Positions 26,343 to 34,032 of a stretch of 64,000 nt of DNA are shown piece after piece. The stretch comes from Mycobacterium sp. D16Q13 (lineage in GTDB: Bacteria > Actinomycetota > Actinomycetes > Mycobacteriales > Mycobacteriaceae), in NCBI RefSeq assembly GCF_002013375.1, contig NZ_MAEW01000003.1, positions 434,001 through 498,000 on the forward strand. The letters are read 5' to 3'. A program made the position numbers and the translations under genes. The notes under the pieces were generated by a model. That model was given only the letters and a program-made list of their open reading frames with translations. It was not told where the DNA came from and did not search any database. Numbering within the stretch: position 1 is the first letter of the stretch; the number at the start of each line of letters is the position of its first letter.

Positions 26343-27505
26343 CGGCTCCTCGGCGGTTGGGCGTCACCGAATACCGAGCCCTCCTGGACGAGGTGTTCGA
26401 CGACCAGGTGGTTGCCTGGACCGCCGAAGCTGAAGCGCAGGAACATTTTCCACGCCCGCTGATCGAACACCTGGGCCGCGCAGGTGTCTTCGCGAACAAA
26501 TGGGAAGCCGACGTCGAGCCTGATCTCGACAAGCTGCTTGCTCTCGCCTATGCGCTAGGCCGCCTGGGTTCTGCCGGGGTTGGGGTAGGGGTAAGCCTCC
26601 ATGACTCGGCGATCGCGATCTTGCGCCGGTTCGGCAGATCCGAGTTCCTGAACTCTCTGTGTGCAGCCGCGATCCGTGGCGACGCGGTGTTGTGCATCGC
26701 CGCATCGGAGGAATCCGGCGGATCGGATCTGCAGATCGTCGAAACCGTGGTGCGATCGCGGGACGGCGGGTACGTCGTCACCGGCATCAAGAAGTTTGTG
26801 TCGTTATCCCCGATCGCCGACTATGCGGTGGTGGTCGCCCGGGGAGTCGATCATGATCCGGCCAGCCGTCACGGCAACGTGCTCGTCATTGCCGTACCCC
26901 TCAGCCAGTGCGAGGTGCGCCCGCCGTACCGCAAGGTAGGTGCCGCTCCGCTCGATACCGCCGAGGTGCACATCGACACATGGGTTCCCGCAGACCACCT
27001 CCTCGCCCGGCCAGGCGCGGGGCTGGCGGTGATTTCGTGGGGACTGGCGCACGAACGCATGTCAATCGCCGGGCAAGTCGCGGCATCATGCCAGCGGATC
27101 CTCGGCGTTACCCACGCCAGAATGACTCAGCGGCGTCAGTTCGGCGCAACGCTTTTCGAACATCAGGCGTTGCGGATGCGCATGGCCGACCTACAGGCTC
27201 GCGTTGATCTGCTCCGTCACGCCCTGCGCGGCATCGCCGCGCAGGGCGAACTCGACCTGCGCTCAGCCGCTGCGGTCAAAGTGACCGCCGCGCGGCTCGG
27301 AGAAGAAGTGGCCTCCGAATGCATGCACATCTTCGGGGGCTCCGGCTACCTGACGGACGAAACCCCGGTGGGTCGTTGGTGGCGCGACATGAAACTGGCC
27401 CGAATTGGCGGTGGCACCGACGAGGTTCTCTGGGAACTCGTTGCCGCCGCGATGAAACCCGACCTGGATGGCTACACCGCGCTCAGCGGGGAATCACCGC
27501 CGTGA
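26339..27505 (+). CDS. Acyl-CoA dehydrogenase-like flavoprotein (FadE family)
   Basis: A 388-residue flavoprotein expected to introduce or act on an alpha-beta double bond in an acyl thioester. It shows S-E-E-S-G-G-S-D-L in the FAD-binding middle domain, R-R-Q-F-G-A-T-L-F and Q-A-L-R-M-R-M in the helical domain, and [10 protein letters not shown] followed by I-G-G-G-T-D-E-V near the end. The classical Y-E-G base is replaced by I-G-G-G, as in several mycobacterial FadE proteins, so the catalytic base may lie elsewhere. It is coupled to the ligase gene and is probably specific for carrier-bound or CoA-bound chains. Confidence 0.85.
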   Translation: MTAPRRLGVTEYRALLDEVFDDQVVAWTAEAEAQEHFPRPLIEHLGRAGVFANKWEADVEPDLDKLLALAYALGRLGSAGVGVGVSLHDSAIAILRRFGRSEFLNSLCAAAIRGDAVLCIAASEESGGSDLQIVETVVRSRDGGYVVTGIKKFVSLSPIADYAVVVARGVDHDPASRHGNVLVIAVPLSQCEVRPPYRKVGAAPLDTAEVHIDTWVPADHLLARPGAGLAVISWGLAHERMSIAGQVAASCQRILGVTHARMTQRRQFGATLFEHQALRMRMADLQARVDLLRHALRGIAAQGELDLRSAAAVKVTAARLGEEVASECMHIFGGSGYLTDETPVGRWWRDMKLARIGGGTDEVLWELVAAAMKPDLDGYTALSGESPP

Positions 27506-27523
27506 GAGCTGGCCAATGTACGG

Positions 27524-28306
27524 CTACTGCCCCCGGGCTTCCCGCACCGCCACGATATCCTCGGCGATAAGACGATTTATTCGACCGATCAAGTCAGATC
27601 TGTCCATCGGTTTGGCTTCGCCGCTGAGACTAGGAACGGAAATATAGTCTCCGTCGCCTTTTCGCGTACCCCACGCAACCAGGCTCTTTTCACGGTCGAA
27701 TCCCCAGAATCGTGCGGGACGCCAGTTGCTCTGAATCAGAGAAAACACCGCAATCTCGTCAACCGACACCGAAACGACCGGTACTGCATCCAACTCTAGA
27801 TTCTCGCGAATGGAATGGGGGCGGTTGGGCGGTTCTTCCGGGAATAGCTCCGCCATCCCGGGGACCGATATCTCAGGGTGGCGACCGGGTTTTGTCAGCT
27901 CAATCCTGGATACGATCGCATCAGCGAGTTCGTAGGGTGACACCGCGAAGATATCAATTTCATTCTCGCCGGGAGTCTGCGTGGCCAGGTAGCCAGAATC
28001 ACCAAGTCGATGCGCGAGAATCTGCGCGCCCAAACCTTCGGGATCAATGGCATTGACGTAGCATTCCACACGAATGTCGGATCGCCGATAGGTATCGAAC
28101 CACGTCTGCAATAGATTCAGGTCGCCGTGACCGAGTCGGTCAGGCACGGATCGTGCATAGTCTCGGTACTCGTTCAGCGTGCTGAACTGCCCCGGCTTGA
28201 CCCACGCGAAGGGATGCGGGAGGGACTCTTCTCCGTAGAAAGTGGCAGCTATTTCGAGGTCAACGATCTGAATCTGACCGAGCCGTTCCAATCTGCCGGG
28301 CTTCAC
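27524..28306 (-). CDS. EspG-family ESX chaperone, copy 2
   Basis: A 260-residue cytosolic protein of the EspG family (PF14011-like). F-A-W-V-K-P-G near residue 33, I-R-V-E-C-Y-V near 78 and the central I-F-A-V-S-P-Y-E-L-A-D-A-I-V block resemble EspG core strands. EspG proteins bind the tip of PE-PPE dimers and deliver them to their own ESX machine. The GTG start overlaps the stop of the KAS III-like gene by 4 bases (GTGA). A more canonical EspG lies at 31754-32572, so this copy may serve another substrate, such as the 29301-30653 product. Confidence 0.65.
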   Translation of the reverse strand: MKPGRLERLGQIQIVDLEIAATFYGEESLPHPFAWVKPGQFSTLNEYRDYARSVPDRLGHGDLNLLQTWFDTYRRSDIRVECYVNAIDPEGLGAQILAHRLGDSGYLATQTPGENEIDIFAVSPYELADAIVSRIELTKPGRHPEISVPGMAELFPEEPPNRPHSIRENLELDAVPVVSVSVDEIAVFSLIQSNWRPARFWGFDREKSLVAWGTRKGDGDYISVPSLSGEAKPMDRSDLIGRINRLIAEDIVAVREARGQ

Positions 28307-29304
28307 GATACGGCGGTGATCAGATCGCGCACGATAAGTGCAGGGCGTCGGATAATTTCTAAAACAACCGCGGTGCTACTGAGTTGAAACTCGGTTGCCA
28401 CCATCAGGATGATATTTCCTTCCTTGAGGAGTTCTAATTCTGCAAGGCGAATCAATGCTGCGGTGCCCGCACTCACGCTGAGATAGCCGTGCGCTAAATG
28501 ATAGCGATACAGCAAATCAGACCACGGCAAACCCATAGTCTTTGCAATTTGCAGGCAGGGCTGGCCGCTTCCTGTCGGATGGGGAACGAAGTGGGTGACA
28601 TCCGCAGGTTGGATATCAGCGTCTGCCAAAGCGCTCTCCACCGCGTCCATGACCATCCGATACGTTTCACCCGCGGATTGCAATGTCGATTCGGAAGAAG
28701 CACGCGCATAGGTGGTTGCGTAGTCCGCAAGAGTCGGATGCTCCCAGTAGTTGTCTCGTAGCCGCCACTGCTCGGCACGGCCCGGGAGACTCGTGGTTCC
28801 GGTGCCCAAAACCATGGCGAACCCCTCCGAACTCGACAGCACCTCGGCATGCGCGACATCCGAATACGGCTCGCCCCAGGTCGACGCTGATGACACGAAC
28901 CGCCCGCCGAACGACCAATTGTCAGCGCCGGTACACACCACGACCCCAGCATCGTCGGTGAGCAAACCGCCGGCAACGATCCAGGACGCCAGCCCGCCGG
29001 CGCAGTACTGGCGCAGCTCCAGCGCGTTGCCGTTGGCGCCTACTATGCCGTGCTGAATGTGGTGGTGCACGGGCCACCCGATCGCACCCTGGACACTGGC
29101 CCCCGCGTGCACTACCCATCGCACCTCGGCGGGCGGCACATGCGCAGCAGCGAGGGCTGCCGAGCCCACTTCAATCGCCATCTCGGCGGGCGTGTGGCCG
29201 GGGTATTCACACACTCCGAGCCAATCCGGTGCTCCGGCTACCTCCGCCATGGTCGCTGCCCGAGGGACAGGGAGAAGAACCGATGCCGACCGGAGAAACG
29301 TCAC
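28303..29304 (-). CDS. KAS III-like (FabH-type) enzyme
   Basis: A 333-residue thiolase-fold protein. The nucleophile is Cys101 in R-Q-Y-C-A-G-G and the first base is His242 in V-P-H-P-T-G. The position of the third FabH catalytic residue (Asn in the G-N-T-S motif) reads H-G-Y-L-S, so the Asn is missing. KAS III-like enzymes lacking it can act as acyltransferases (the CerJ group) rather than condensing enzymes, so the reaction is uncertain. It is coupled by 4-base overlaps to a substrate-like gene upstream and an EspG gene downstream. Confidence 0.75.
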   Translation of the reverse strand: MTFLRSASVLLPVPRAATMAEVAGAPDWLGVCEYPGHTPAEMAIEVGSAALAAAHVPPAEVRWVVHAGASVQGAIGWPVHHHIQHGIVGANGNALELRQYCAGGLASWIVAGGLLTDDAGVVVCTGADNWSFGGRFVSSASTWGEPYSDVAHAEVLSSSEGFAMVLGTGTTSLPGRAEQWRLRDNYWEHPTLADYATTYARASSESTLQSAGETYRMVMDAVESALADADIQPADVTHFVPHPTGSGQPCLQIAKTMGLPWSDLLYRYHLAHGYLSVSAGTAALIRLAELELLKEGNIILMVATEFQLSSTAVVLEIIRRPALIVRDLITAVS

Positions 29305-30653
29305 GGCTTGGAAGGTACCGGCTTCGTCGCTTGCTCCGGCGCCGCCTCATCACCGACGACCGCAACAACGGCGTCCGCCTGGCCGACGATCTCGCTTCCG
29401 TTCTTACGATTGTTCAGCGCCTTGTTGACCTTATGTACGGCACCGCCCGCGCCTCCCTGCCGGGCACCTGCTGCCGGTGCCCCTCCAGCGGCCCCAGGTG
29501 ATCCCTGCGCCGAAATACCCGCTCGCGACACCGGCGCGGCCGCCGTCGCCTTGGTGGGCGATGCCGCCAGCGCGGGATTTGCAGCCGTCTTCGGGTTGGT
29601 CGGTCCGGCCCCGGTCCCCCCCGGGCCGCCGCCGGCGCCGCGGGTCGTCCCAGTCGGACCGAGCCCGCCGGTGGGCACGCCGCCCAGCCCGGAAAATTTG
29701 TCCGGATTCAGTCCATCCGGTGGCTGTGAACCCAACAGCGAGCCCAACGAGCCGAGCCCTTGGTTCAATGCATCGGAGGCCTTGCCCGCCGCGTCATTTG
29801 CTGCACCACTGGCAGAATTGGCCGCGTCGCCGAGCCCCTTCGCGGCGTCACCGAGGCTCTTGGACGGATCGGTGGACGAGTTAGCACTCTTATTGAACTG
29901 CTGAAGATCTTTGGCGGTCGGTATTGACGGCGTCTTGACCGACGGCCCACCAACAGATGGCCCACCAACAGATGGCCCACCGACCGACGGTCCACCGGCT
30001 GGTCCTCCCGGGACGTTTACTGGAGTAATACTCGGCGGCGCGTCACGGGCGACGTTGGGATGATTCCCGGCCACCTTTTCGATTCCCGGGGCGTATACAT
30101 CGGCCATTAATCCACGCGCAAACTTGTTGTACTGCTCCACGGCGCTCATATCAGCAGTTTGGCCGGTACCTGGGCCGCTATTGCTGAAAAGACTATTGTA
30201 TCCCTGCTCGTTAGCAGCTAATTGCTGTCGCGTCTGCCCGATACACCGAGAAAATGCGTCGACGATGATACTCATGCGTTCTGCGTCGGTTGCAATTGAA
30301 GTCGGCACATTCAGTGACGAAGTTATGTTCCGCCAGACTGCGTCAGCCGTATCGCCCTTGGGAGCGTGCTCCCCCGTAAGCACCCCATCGATCGCGGTGT
30401 GAAAATCGTTGCTAGCGGTGCCAATGTTTCGGCTGATGTCACCCCACACGGTCGTATGCTGGGGTGCGATATCGGTCTCGGTCAGTTCCCTCATCATGGA
30501 GAGCAGTTGCACGAAGAGCCATCCAGCGAATCCCTCAACCTGAACAGGCATTACCCCGGCGATGCCACTGTCCTTGAATCGATCACCCGCCAACTCGTCG
30601 AGTCGGGTACCGTCCAATTTCTTGACCCGAGGTCCGCTGTCACCGCCGCACAT
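29301..30653 (-). CDS. Putative ESX substrate, Ala/Gly/Pro-rich with tandem repeats
   Basis: A 450-residue protein. The first 220 residues are helical, with V-W-G-D-I-S-R-N and Y-N-K-F-A-R-G-L-M-A-D-V; the rest is Gly/Pro/Ala-rich. Four P-S-V-G-G-type units sit near residues 218-238. The layout is that of EspE/EspB/EspK-type ESX-1 substrates, but no strict homology can be stated. The start is uncertain: the ATG at 30653 has a weak ribosome site, and the region 30490-30650 could also be non-coding with a start near 30494. It ends coupled to the KAS III-like gene. Confidence 0.55.
   Translation of the reverse strand: MCGGDSGPRVKKLDGTRLDELAGDRFKDSGIAGVMPVQVEGFAGWLFVQLLSMMRELTETDIAPQHTTVWGDISRNIGTASNDFHTAIDGVLTGEHAPKGDTADAVWRNITSSLNVPTSIATDAERMSIIVDAFSRCIGQTRQQLAANEQGYNSLFSNSGPGTGQTADMSAVEQYNKFARGLMADVYAPGIEKVAGNHPNVARDAPPSITPVNVPGGPAGGPSVGGPSVGGPSVGGPSVKTPSIPTAKDLQQFNKSANSSTDPSKSLGDAAKGLGDAANSASGAANDAAGKASDALNQGLGSLGSLLGSQPPDGLNPDKFSGLGGVPTGGLGPTGTTRGAGGGPGGTGAGPTNPKTAANPALAASPTKATAAAPVSRAGISAQGSPGAAGGAPAAGARQGGAGGAVHKVNKALNNRKNGSEIVGQADAVVAVVGDEAAPEQATKPVPSKP
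29940..30002. repeat. Four diverged copies of a 15-base tandem repeat
   Basis: The unit reads ACCAACAGATGGCCC in its best copies and encodes P-S-V-G-G on the minus strand within the substrate-like gene. The copies diverge at the ends. It is coding, not a CRISPR array. Confidence 0.8.
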
Positions 30654-30697
30654 TTCGCCACTATCTCATCGAGGGATTGATCATTGAGTTCGCCGTC

Positions 30698-30979
30698 TCA
30701 TAGTTTGAGCAGGAATTGAACATCGCCATTCACCTGTGCATGCACTTTATCGAGATACTCGATGTAGGCAGTCAGTTTGGACTTGAGAGCCCGCGCGTCA
30801 ATGATCAAATTATCCTTCGTCATCCGAGCCGACTCGAGTTGGCCGGTATCTCCGAAGATCGTCAGACCGTCAATCTTATTACATTCAGTCTCGAGTGCGG
30901 TCTTGAAAGTCGTTAGAGCATCGAGGACACCGCTCAGTTGCTGCTCGGTCCATTCCAGCTTCGGAGTACCTGTTCCCAT
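30698..30979 (-). CDS. Small helical ESX-associated protein A
   Basis: A 93-residue protein after AAAGGAAG. It is almost wholly helical, with a mid-position turn at L-T-I-F-G-D-T-G. It belongs to the size class of WXG100/EspC-like substrates but lacks a WxG turn. It directly precedes the substrate-like gene at 29301-30653. Confidence 0.6.
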   Translation of the reverse strand: MGTGTPKLEWTEQQLSGVLDALTTFKTALETECNKIDGLTIFGDTGQLESARMTKDNLIIDARALKSKLTAYIEYLDKVHAQVNGDVQFLLKL

Positions 30980-31097
30980 GATGCTTCCTTTCGTTTATGG
31001 CGCACGGACCGGGCGTAACCCTGACGCCGCAGCCCTGGCCAGTGCGAGCACTGTGCCCGCTCGCAGCAGACCAGGCCAGCTGCTGAACGCGTCGGGG

Positions 31098-31388
31098 TCA
31101 GCCCCCCCAGCCACCTGCCAAAGCAGAATCGCCGGCTCGCGCCTCCTCCATGCAGTCTTCGACGTACTTTTTCTGCTCACGCAACGGCGTCAGAACCTCA
31201 TCATCGATCCCACGGAACGCCTGCTTATACACGGCAGTCATTGCATCCGTTACTTTATCGGTCTTGACGGCAGCCTCAATGCCATCAACGATCGACTGGA
31301 GATCGTCTAACACGCTCTGCACTTCGTTAATGGCTTTGTCTACATCATCAACACACGCTTGCATTCCCGCGTAGTCATACTTAGTCAT
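31098..31388 (-). CDS. Small helical ESX-associated protein B (WXG100-like)
   Basis: A 96-residue helical protein after GAAGGAG. Acidic, with V-L-D-D-L-Q-S-I-V-D-G-I in the middle and a Tyr-containing acidic helix (Y-V-E-D-C-M-E-E, a YxxxD/E-like pattern) near residue 77. The C-terminus ends A-G-G-W-G-G. It is a probable small substrate or partner of the neighbouring 31428-31694 product. Confidence 0.65.
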   Translation of the reverse strand: MTKYDYAGMQACVDDVDKAINEVQSVLDDLQSIVDGIEAAVKTDKVTDAMTAVYKQAFRGIDDEVLTPLREQKKYVEDCMEEARAGDSALAGGWGG

Positions 31389-31427
31389 TTACTCCACTCC
31401 TTCAGTTGGCTCGTATCGAGTAATTGG

Positions 31428-31694
31428 TCAGAATCCGGCGAGGTGCTGTAGATCCGTGCGGGACCGTTCGATGTGATCCATGAAGGAATTCATCTTGGTA
31501 TCGAAAGTATCTTTGATGTGCCCCATCGCACTATGGAAGGGCGGGGCCTTCTCGTCACTGACCCAGTGGGACTTGATGTCCTCGGTGTAGGTCGCGACGT
31601 TTTGCTGAGCGCTCTGCATCTCGCTCTTCTTATCTTCCATGTCGTCATACGTCTTCTTCGCCGCATCGACGTCAACGTCAATTCCCTCGGCCAT
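31428..31694 (-). CDS. Small helical ESX-associated protein C (WXG100-like)
   Basis: An 88-residue protein with an excellent GGAGGGTGA ribosome site. Two helices are separated by H-W-V-S-D-E-K near residue 43, a diverged WxG turn. It likely pairs with the protein encoded 39 bases downstream at 31098-31388. Small size, start sites and position next to EspG/PPE/PE point to an Esx-type substrate pair of a new subtype. Confidence 0.68.
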   Translation of the reverse strand: MAEGIDVDVDAAKKTYDDMEDKKSEMQSAQQNVATYTEDIKSHWVSDEKAPPFHSAMGHIKDTFDTKMNSFMDHIERSRTDLQHLAGF

Positions 31695-31753
31695 ATGTCA
31701 CCCTCCGTCTGTGTTCGTTGAATAATGTATTTGCTCGGACAATCAAATTCATT

Positions 31754-32572
31754 TCAGCTGCTGACGCCCCCCCAACGTTCGACCCCGAGCTCCACCAATT
31801 GCCCGATCGCTTGCCCGATCGTGTGATCTGACCCCGGTTTGAGCGTAGACCAGATCTGTCCATTGGGTGAGGCGCTTGGCGCGCCGATAATGCGGCCGCG
31901 TTTGGTGTAGAAAACCCCGACCGCAACCGGCGCCCGCGCAATGCGGTCATCCTCGGCCGACAGTGCGTAGTACACGATCTCGGCGAACGCCGCGCGGGAG
32001 CCGAGCGCCGATCCGAGCAGCATCGCGGTCTGGGAATCGGCGCCGAGCGCCCGAATACGGTCGGCCAGCTCCGCCGAATCGTGTGTGCCGCTAAGCCGCT
32101 CGTGCATCTCCTGCTGCGGGGCACCCACCGGGGTGATTTGCGCCGCTTCCGACCGTGGCAACTCAGCGACCAACGCCGCCACCGCTGCGTCGAGCCTGGC
32201 CTCGCCCGCAATCCCCCGCAGCTCGATATCGTCGCCGATCCGCCGTGCCGTCACCAACCGAGTACCACGGCGCGCCACTGAGACCCGGGAAATACCGTCC
32301 GGAGTGACTAACCGCATGGCCAGCTCCCGGTCGGGCCGCTGCAGCACCTGCAGTAGCTCCAGCAACTCGTCGGCCACCACGCCGTCGACAATCAGACCAC
32401 GTGATACCAGCATCCCGGTCGCACGGTCGATCGCCGCGTCCAGCGCCTCATCGGTGCCCTGCCGCAGCCGGATTGCCAACACCGAGGGCAGACTCTGTAT
32501 CCCCACCCGCTGCGCGACAACCCGCAACTCGTCTTCACTAACGTTGAACCGCGAACCGAGCGCGGCTGTCAC
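31754..32572 (-). CDS. espG: EspG-family PE-PPE chaperone, copy 1
   Basis: A 272-residue cytosolic chaperone. The family pattern is visible: an N-terminal L-R-V-V-A-Q-R-V-G-I-Q-S-L-P segment, R-G-L-I-V-D-G-V with L-L-E-L-L-Q-V-L-Q-R-P, D-G-I-S-R-V-S-V-A-R-R-G strands, and the late V-A-V-G-V-F-Y-T-K-R-G hairpin. EspG binds the PPE tip of a PE-PPE pair and keeps it soluble. The GTG overlaps the PPE stop by 4 bases (GTGA), which identifies the PPE/PE products at 32569-33988 as its clients. Confidence 0.85.
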   Translation of the reverse strand: MTAALGSRFNVSEDELRVVAQRVGIQSLPSVLAIRLRQGTDEALDAAIDRATGMLVSRGLIVDGVVADELLELLQVLQRPDRELAMRLVTPDGISRVSVARRGTRLVTARRIGDDIELRGIAGEARLDAAVAALVAELPRSEAAQITPVGAPQQEMHERLSGTHDSAELADRIRALGADSQTAMLLGSALGSRAAFAEIVYYALSAEDDRIARAPVAVGVFYTKRGRIIGAPSASPNGQIWSTLKPGSDHTIGQAIGQLVELGVERWGGVSS

Positions 32573-33657
32573 CGGACCGGATCCTTATCGTCCGCCCCGA
32601 TAACCGGTGGCGCCACCCATCGATCGGAAACCTGCTGCAGTGTGCGCGCGGGTTCGTCCGCATAGCTCTCGGCGGTCGGCTCCGGCGTTGCCAGCTCATC
32701 GAAGATCGCGGTGTTGGGGCCCCAACTTACGTTCGCCACCGTGAACGGTGCATCGCTCTGCTGTGCGGCCGGCAACCACGACGAGCCGCCAACTTCCGAA
32801 AGCCGCGCACCCGGCTCACCGCCACCTTCGAGTGACTCGGCCGGACGGATTGACTCGTGCTCGCGGTCCTGGCTGCCGCCCTTGCCCATCATGCCCATGG
32901 GGCCCATGGCACCACGGCCCATGCCGCCGCTACTGCTCCCCGCACCACTGCCGAATGGCGTCTTTTTCAAATCCTTCGCGGCATCGCTGCTCTTGATCGG
33001 CGACGCAGCCATAGGAGCCAATGGCCTTGCGGTACCGCCACCGCCGCCGCCACCTCGGCCGCCACCGCCCTTGCCCTCGGACTTTCCTTCTTTCTCGGCC
33101 TTAAGCGCGTCACCCTTGACCACCTGCGGCGGCGGCAGCTGCTCCCACGGCTCGGCAAGCTCGGCGACGGCCTCCTCGTAGCGGACCATGACCGCGGCAG
33201 CGTCAGCCTGCTGAGCAGTGGCTGCCTCCTCTAACTCGGCAAACTTACCGTCGAGAACCGCGCCGTTGTACGCGCCAAGTGACGCCATCATGTCCGCGGA
33301 AGCCTTGGCTTCGACAGCATCCGATACGGTTGGCATCGACAGGATCGCGACGGTGTTCGCCACCGCCGCTTCCTCGATCTTCTGCCCGTTGCCCGCTGCG
33401 TTCAGCGCGAGCGACTGGATCCAGCGGCCAAACTCAACGAGCTTCTGCGAAACCGCATCCGACCCACCGCTGTCCCACGATGCCTTGAACCGTTCGACGA
33501 TCGCGTCGAAGTCGGTCGATACACGCGCCAATTCGTTGGCAACCCGAACCCACGCAGCGCCCGCCTCACCGACGGATCCTGGGCCAGGTCCGTCGGTCAG
33601 GTCACGAGCCAGTTGTTCAGCGCTCCGCGACTCCCACACCACATTGGTGAACCCCAT
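32569..33657 (-). CDS. PPE-family-like ESX substrate
   Basis: A 362-residue protein. Residues about 1-175 are a helical domain with V-W-E-S-R-S-A-E-Q-L and W-V-R-V-A-N-E-L followed by F-K-A-S-W-D-S-G-G, the PPE/WXG-type pattern seen in PPE68 and EspB. The rest is Gly-, Ser- and Met-rich and probably disordered. It starts after GAAGGGGG. The PE-like gene lies 43 bases upstream and the EspG gene overlaps its stop. No strict P-P-E start motif is seen, so it belongs to the atypical PPE group. Confidence 0.72.
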   Translation of the reverse strand: MGFTNVVWESRSAEQLARDLTDGPGPGSVGEAGAAWVRVANELARVSTDFDAIVERFKASWDSGGSDAVSQKLVEFGRWIQSLALNAAGNGQKIEEAAVANTVAILSMPTVSDAVEAKASADMMASLGAYNGAVLDGKFAELEEAATAQQADAAAVMVRYEEAVAELAEPWEQLPPPQVVKGDALKAEKEGKSEGKGGGGRGGGGGGGTARPLAPMAASPIKSSDAAKDLKKTPFGSGAGSSSGGMGRGAMGPMGMMGKGGSQDREHESIRPAESLEGGGEPGARLSEVGGSSWLPAAQQSDAPFTVANVSWGPNTAIFDELATPEPTAESYADEPARTLQQVSDRWVAPPVIGADDKDPVR

Positions 33658-33700
33658 GCCATAACCCCCTTCCAGTTTCCTAGCCAGAATTCACGGCTGA

Positions 33701-33988
33701 TCAAGCCAGATCGGTTTCCTGGATCTTGCCCGAGTGCGCCCGCAACGTCGCGGCTACTTCCCGAATCTCGGTGGAGCCCAAGGCCGCAGCCTTGCCGAAA
33801 GACTCATGCACGGCATTGGACGTCCGTGCGACGCGCTGGGATACCTCGTCGCTGCCGGGTGCCACCGTCGTCAGATGCGACGACTCGGCCTTCAGGACGG
33901 CGTCAACACGGCCAGCAAGGTCGTCAAGTTGCTTGATGACATCGCCCACCTCGCCGGGCTGGATCTTGATATCTCTTATATCGGCCAT
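33701..33988 (-). CDS. PE-family-like ESX substrate
   Basis: A 95-residue helical-hairpin protein after GAGGAG. The core G-S-D-E-V-S-Q-R-V-A resembles the D-E-V-S segment of PE domains (PE35 type), and the tail reads L-R-A-H-S-G-K-I-Q-E-T-D, close to a secretion-signal helix although the Tyr of YxxxD/E is not present. It is upstream of the PPE-like gene, the conserved PE-PPE-EspG order. Confidence 0.72.
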   Translation of the reverse strand: MADIRDIKIQPGEVGDVIKQLDDLAGRVDAVLKAESSHLTTVAPGSDEVSQRVARTSNAVHESFGKAAALGSTEIREVAATLRAHSGKIQETDLA

Positions 33989-34032
33989 TTCATTACTCCT
34001 CTGATTGATGTCTGATTGATGCGGTTTGCGCG

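Noticed and set aside
29940..30002. Tandem repeat considered as a CRISPR array
   Set aside because: Units are 15 bases, directly adjacent without spacers, and encode P-S-V-G-G within a coding frame; no cas genes are present.
30490..30700. Possible frameshift at the 5' end of the substrate-like gene
   Set aside because: A second frame reads well across 30520-30690, but neither frame has a recognised homologue, so a frameshift cannot be shown; only the start was marked as uncertain.
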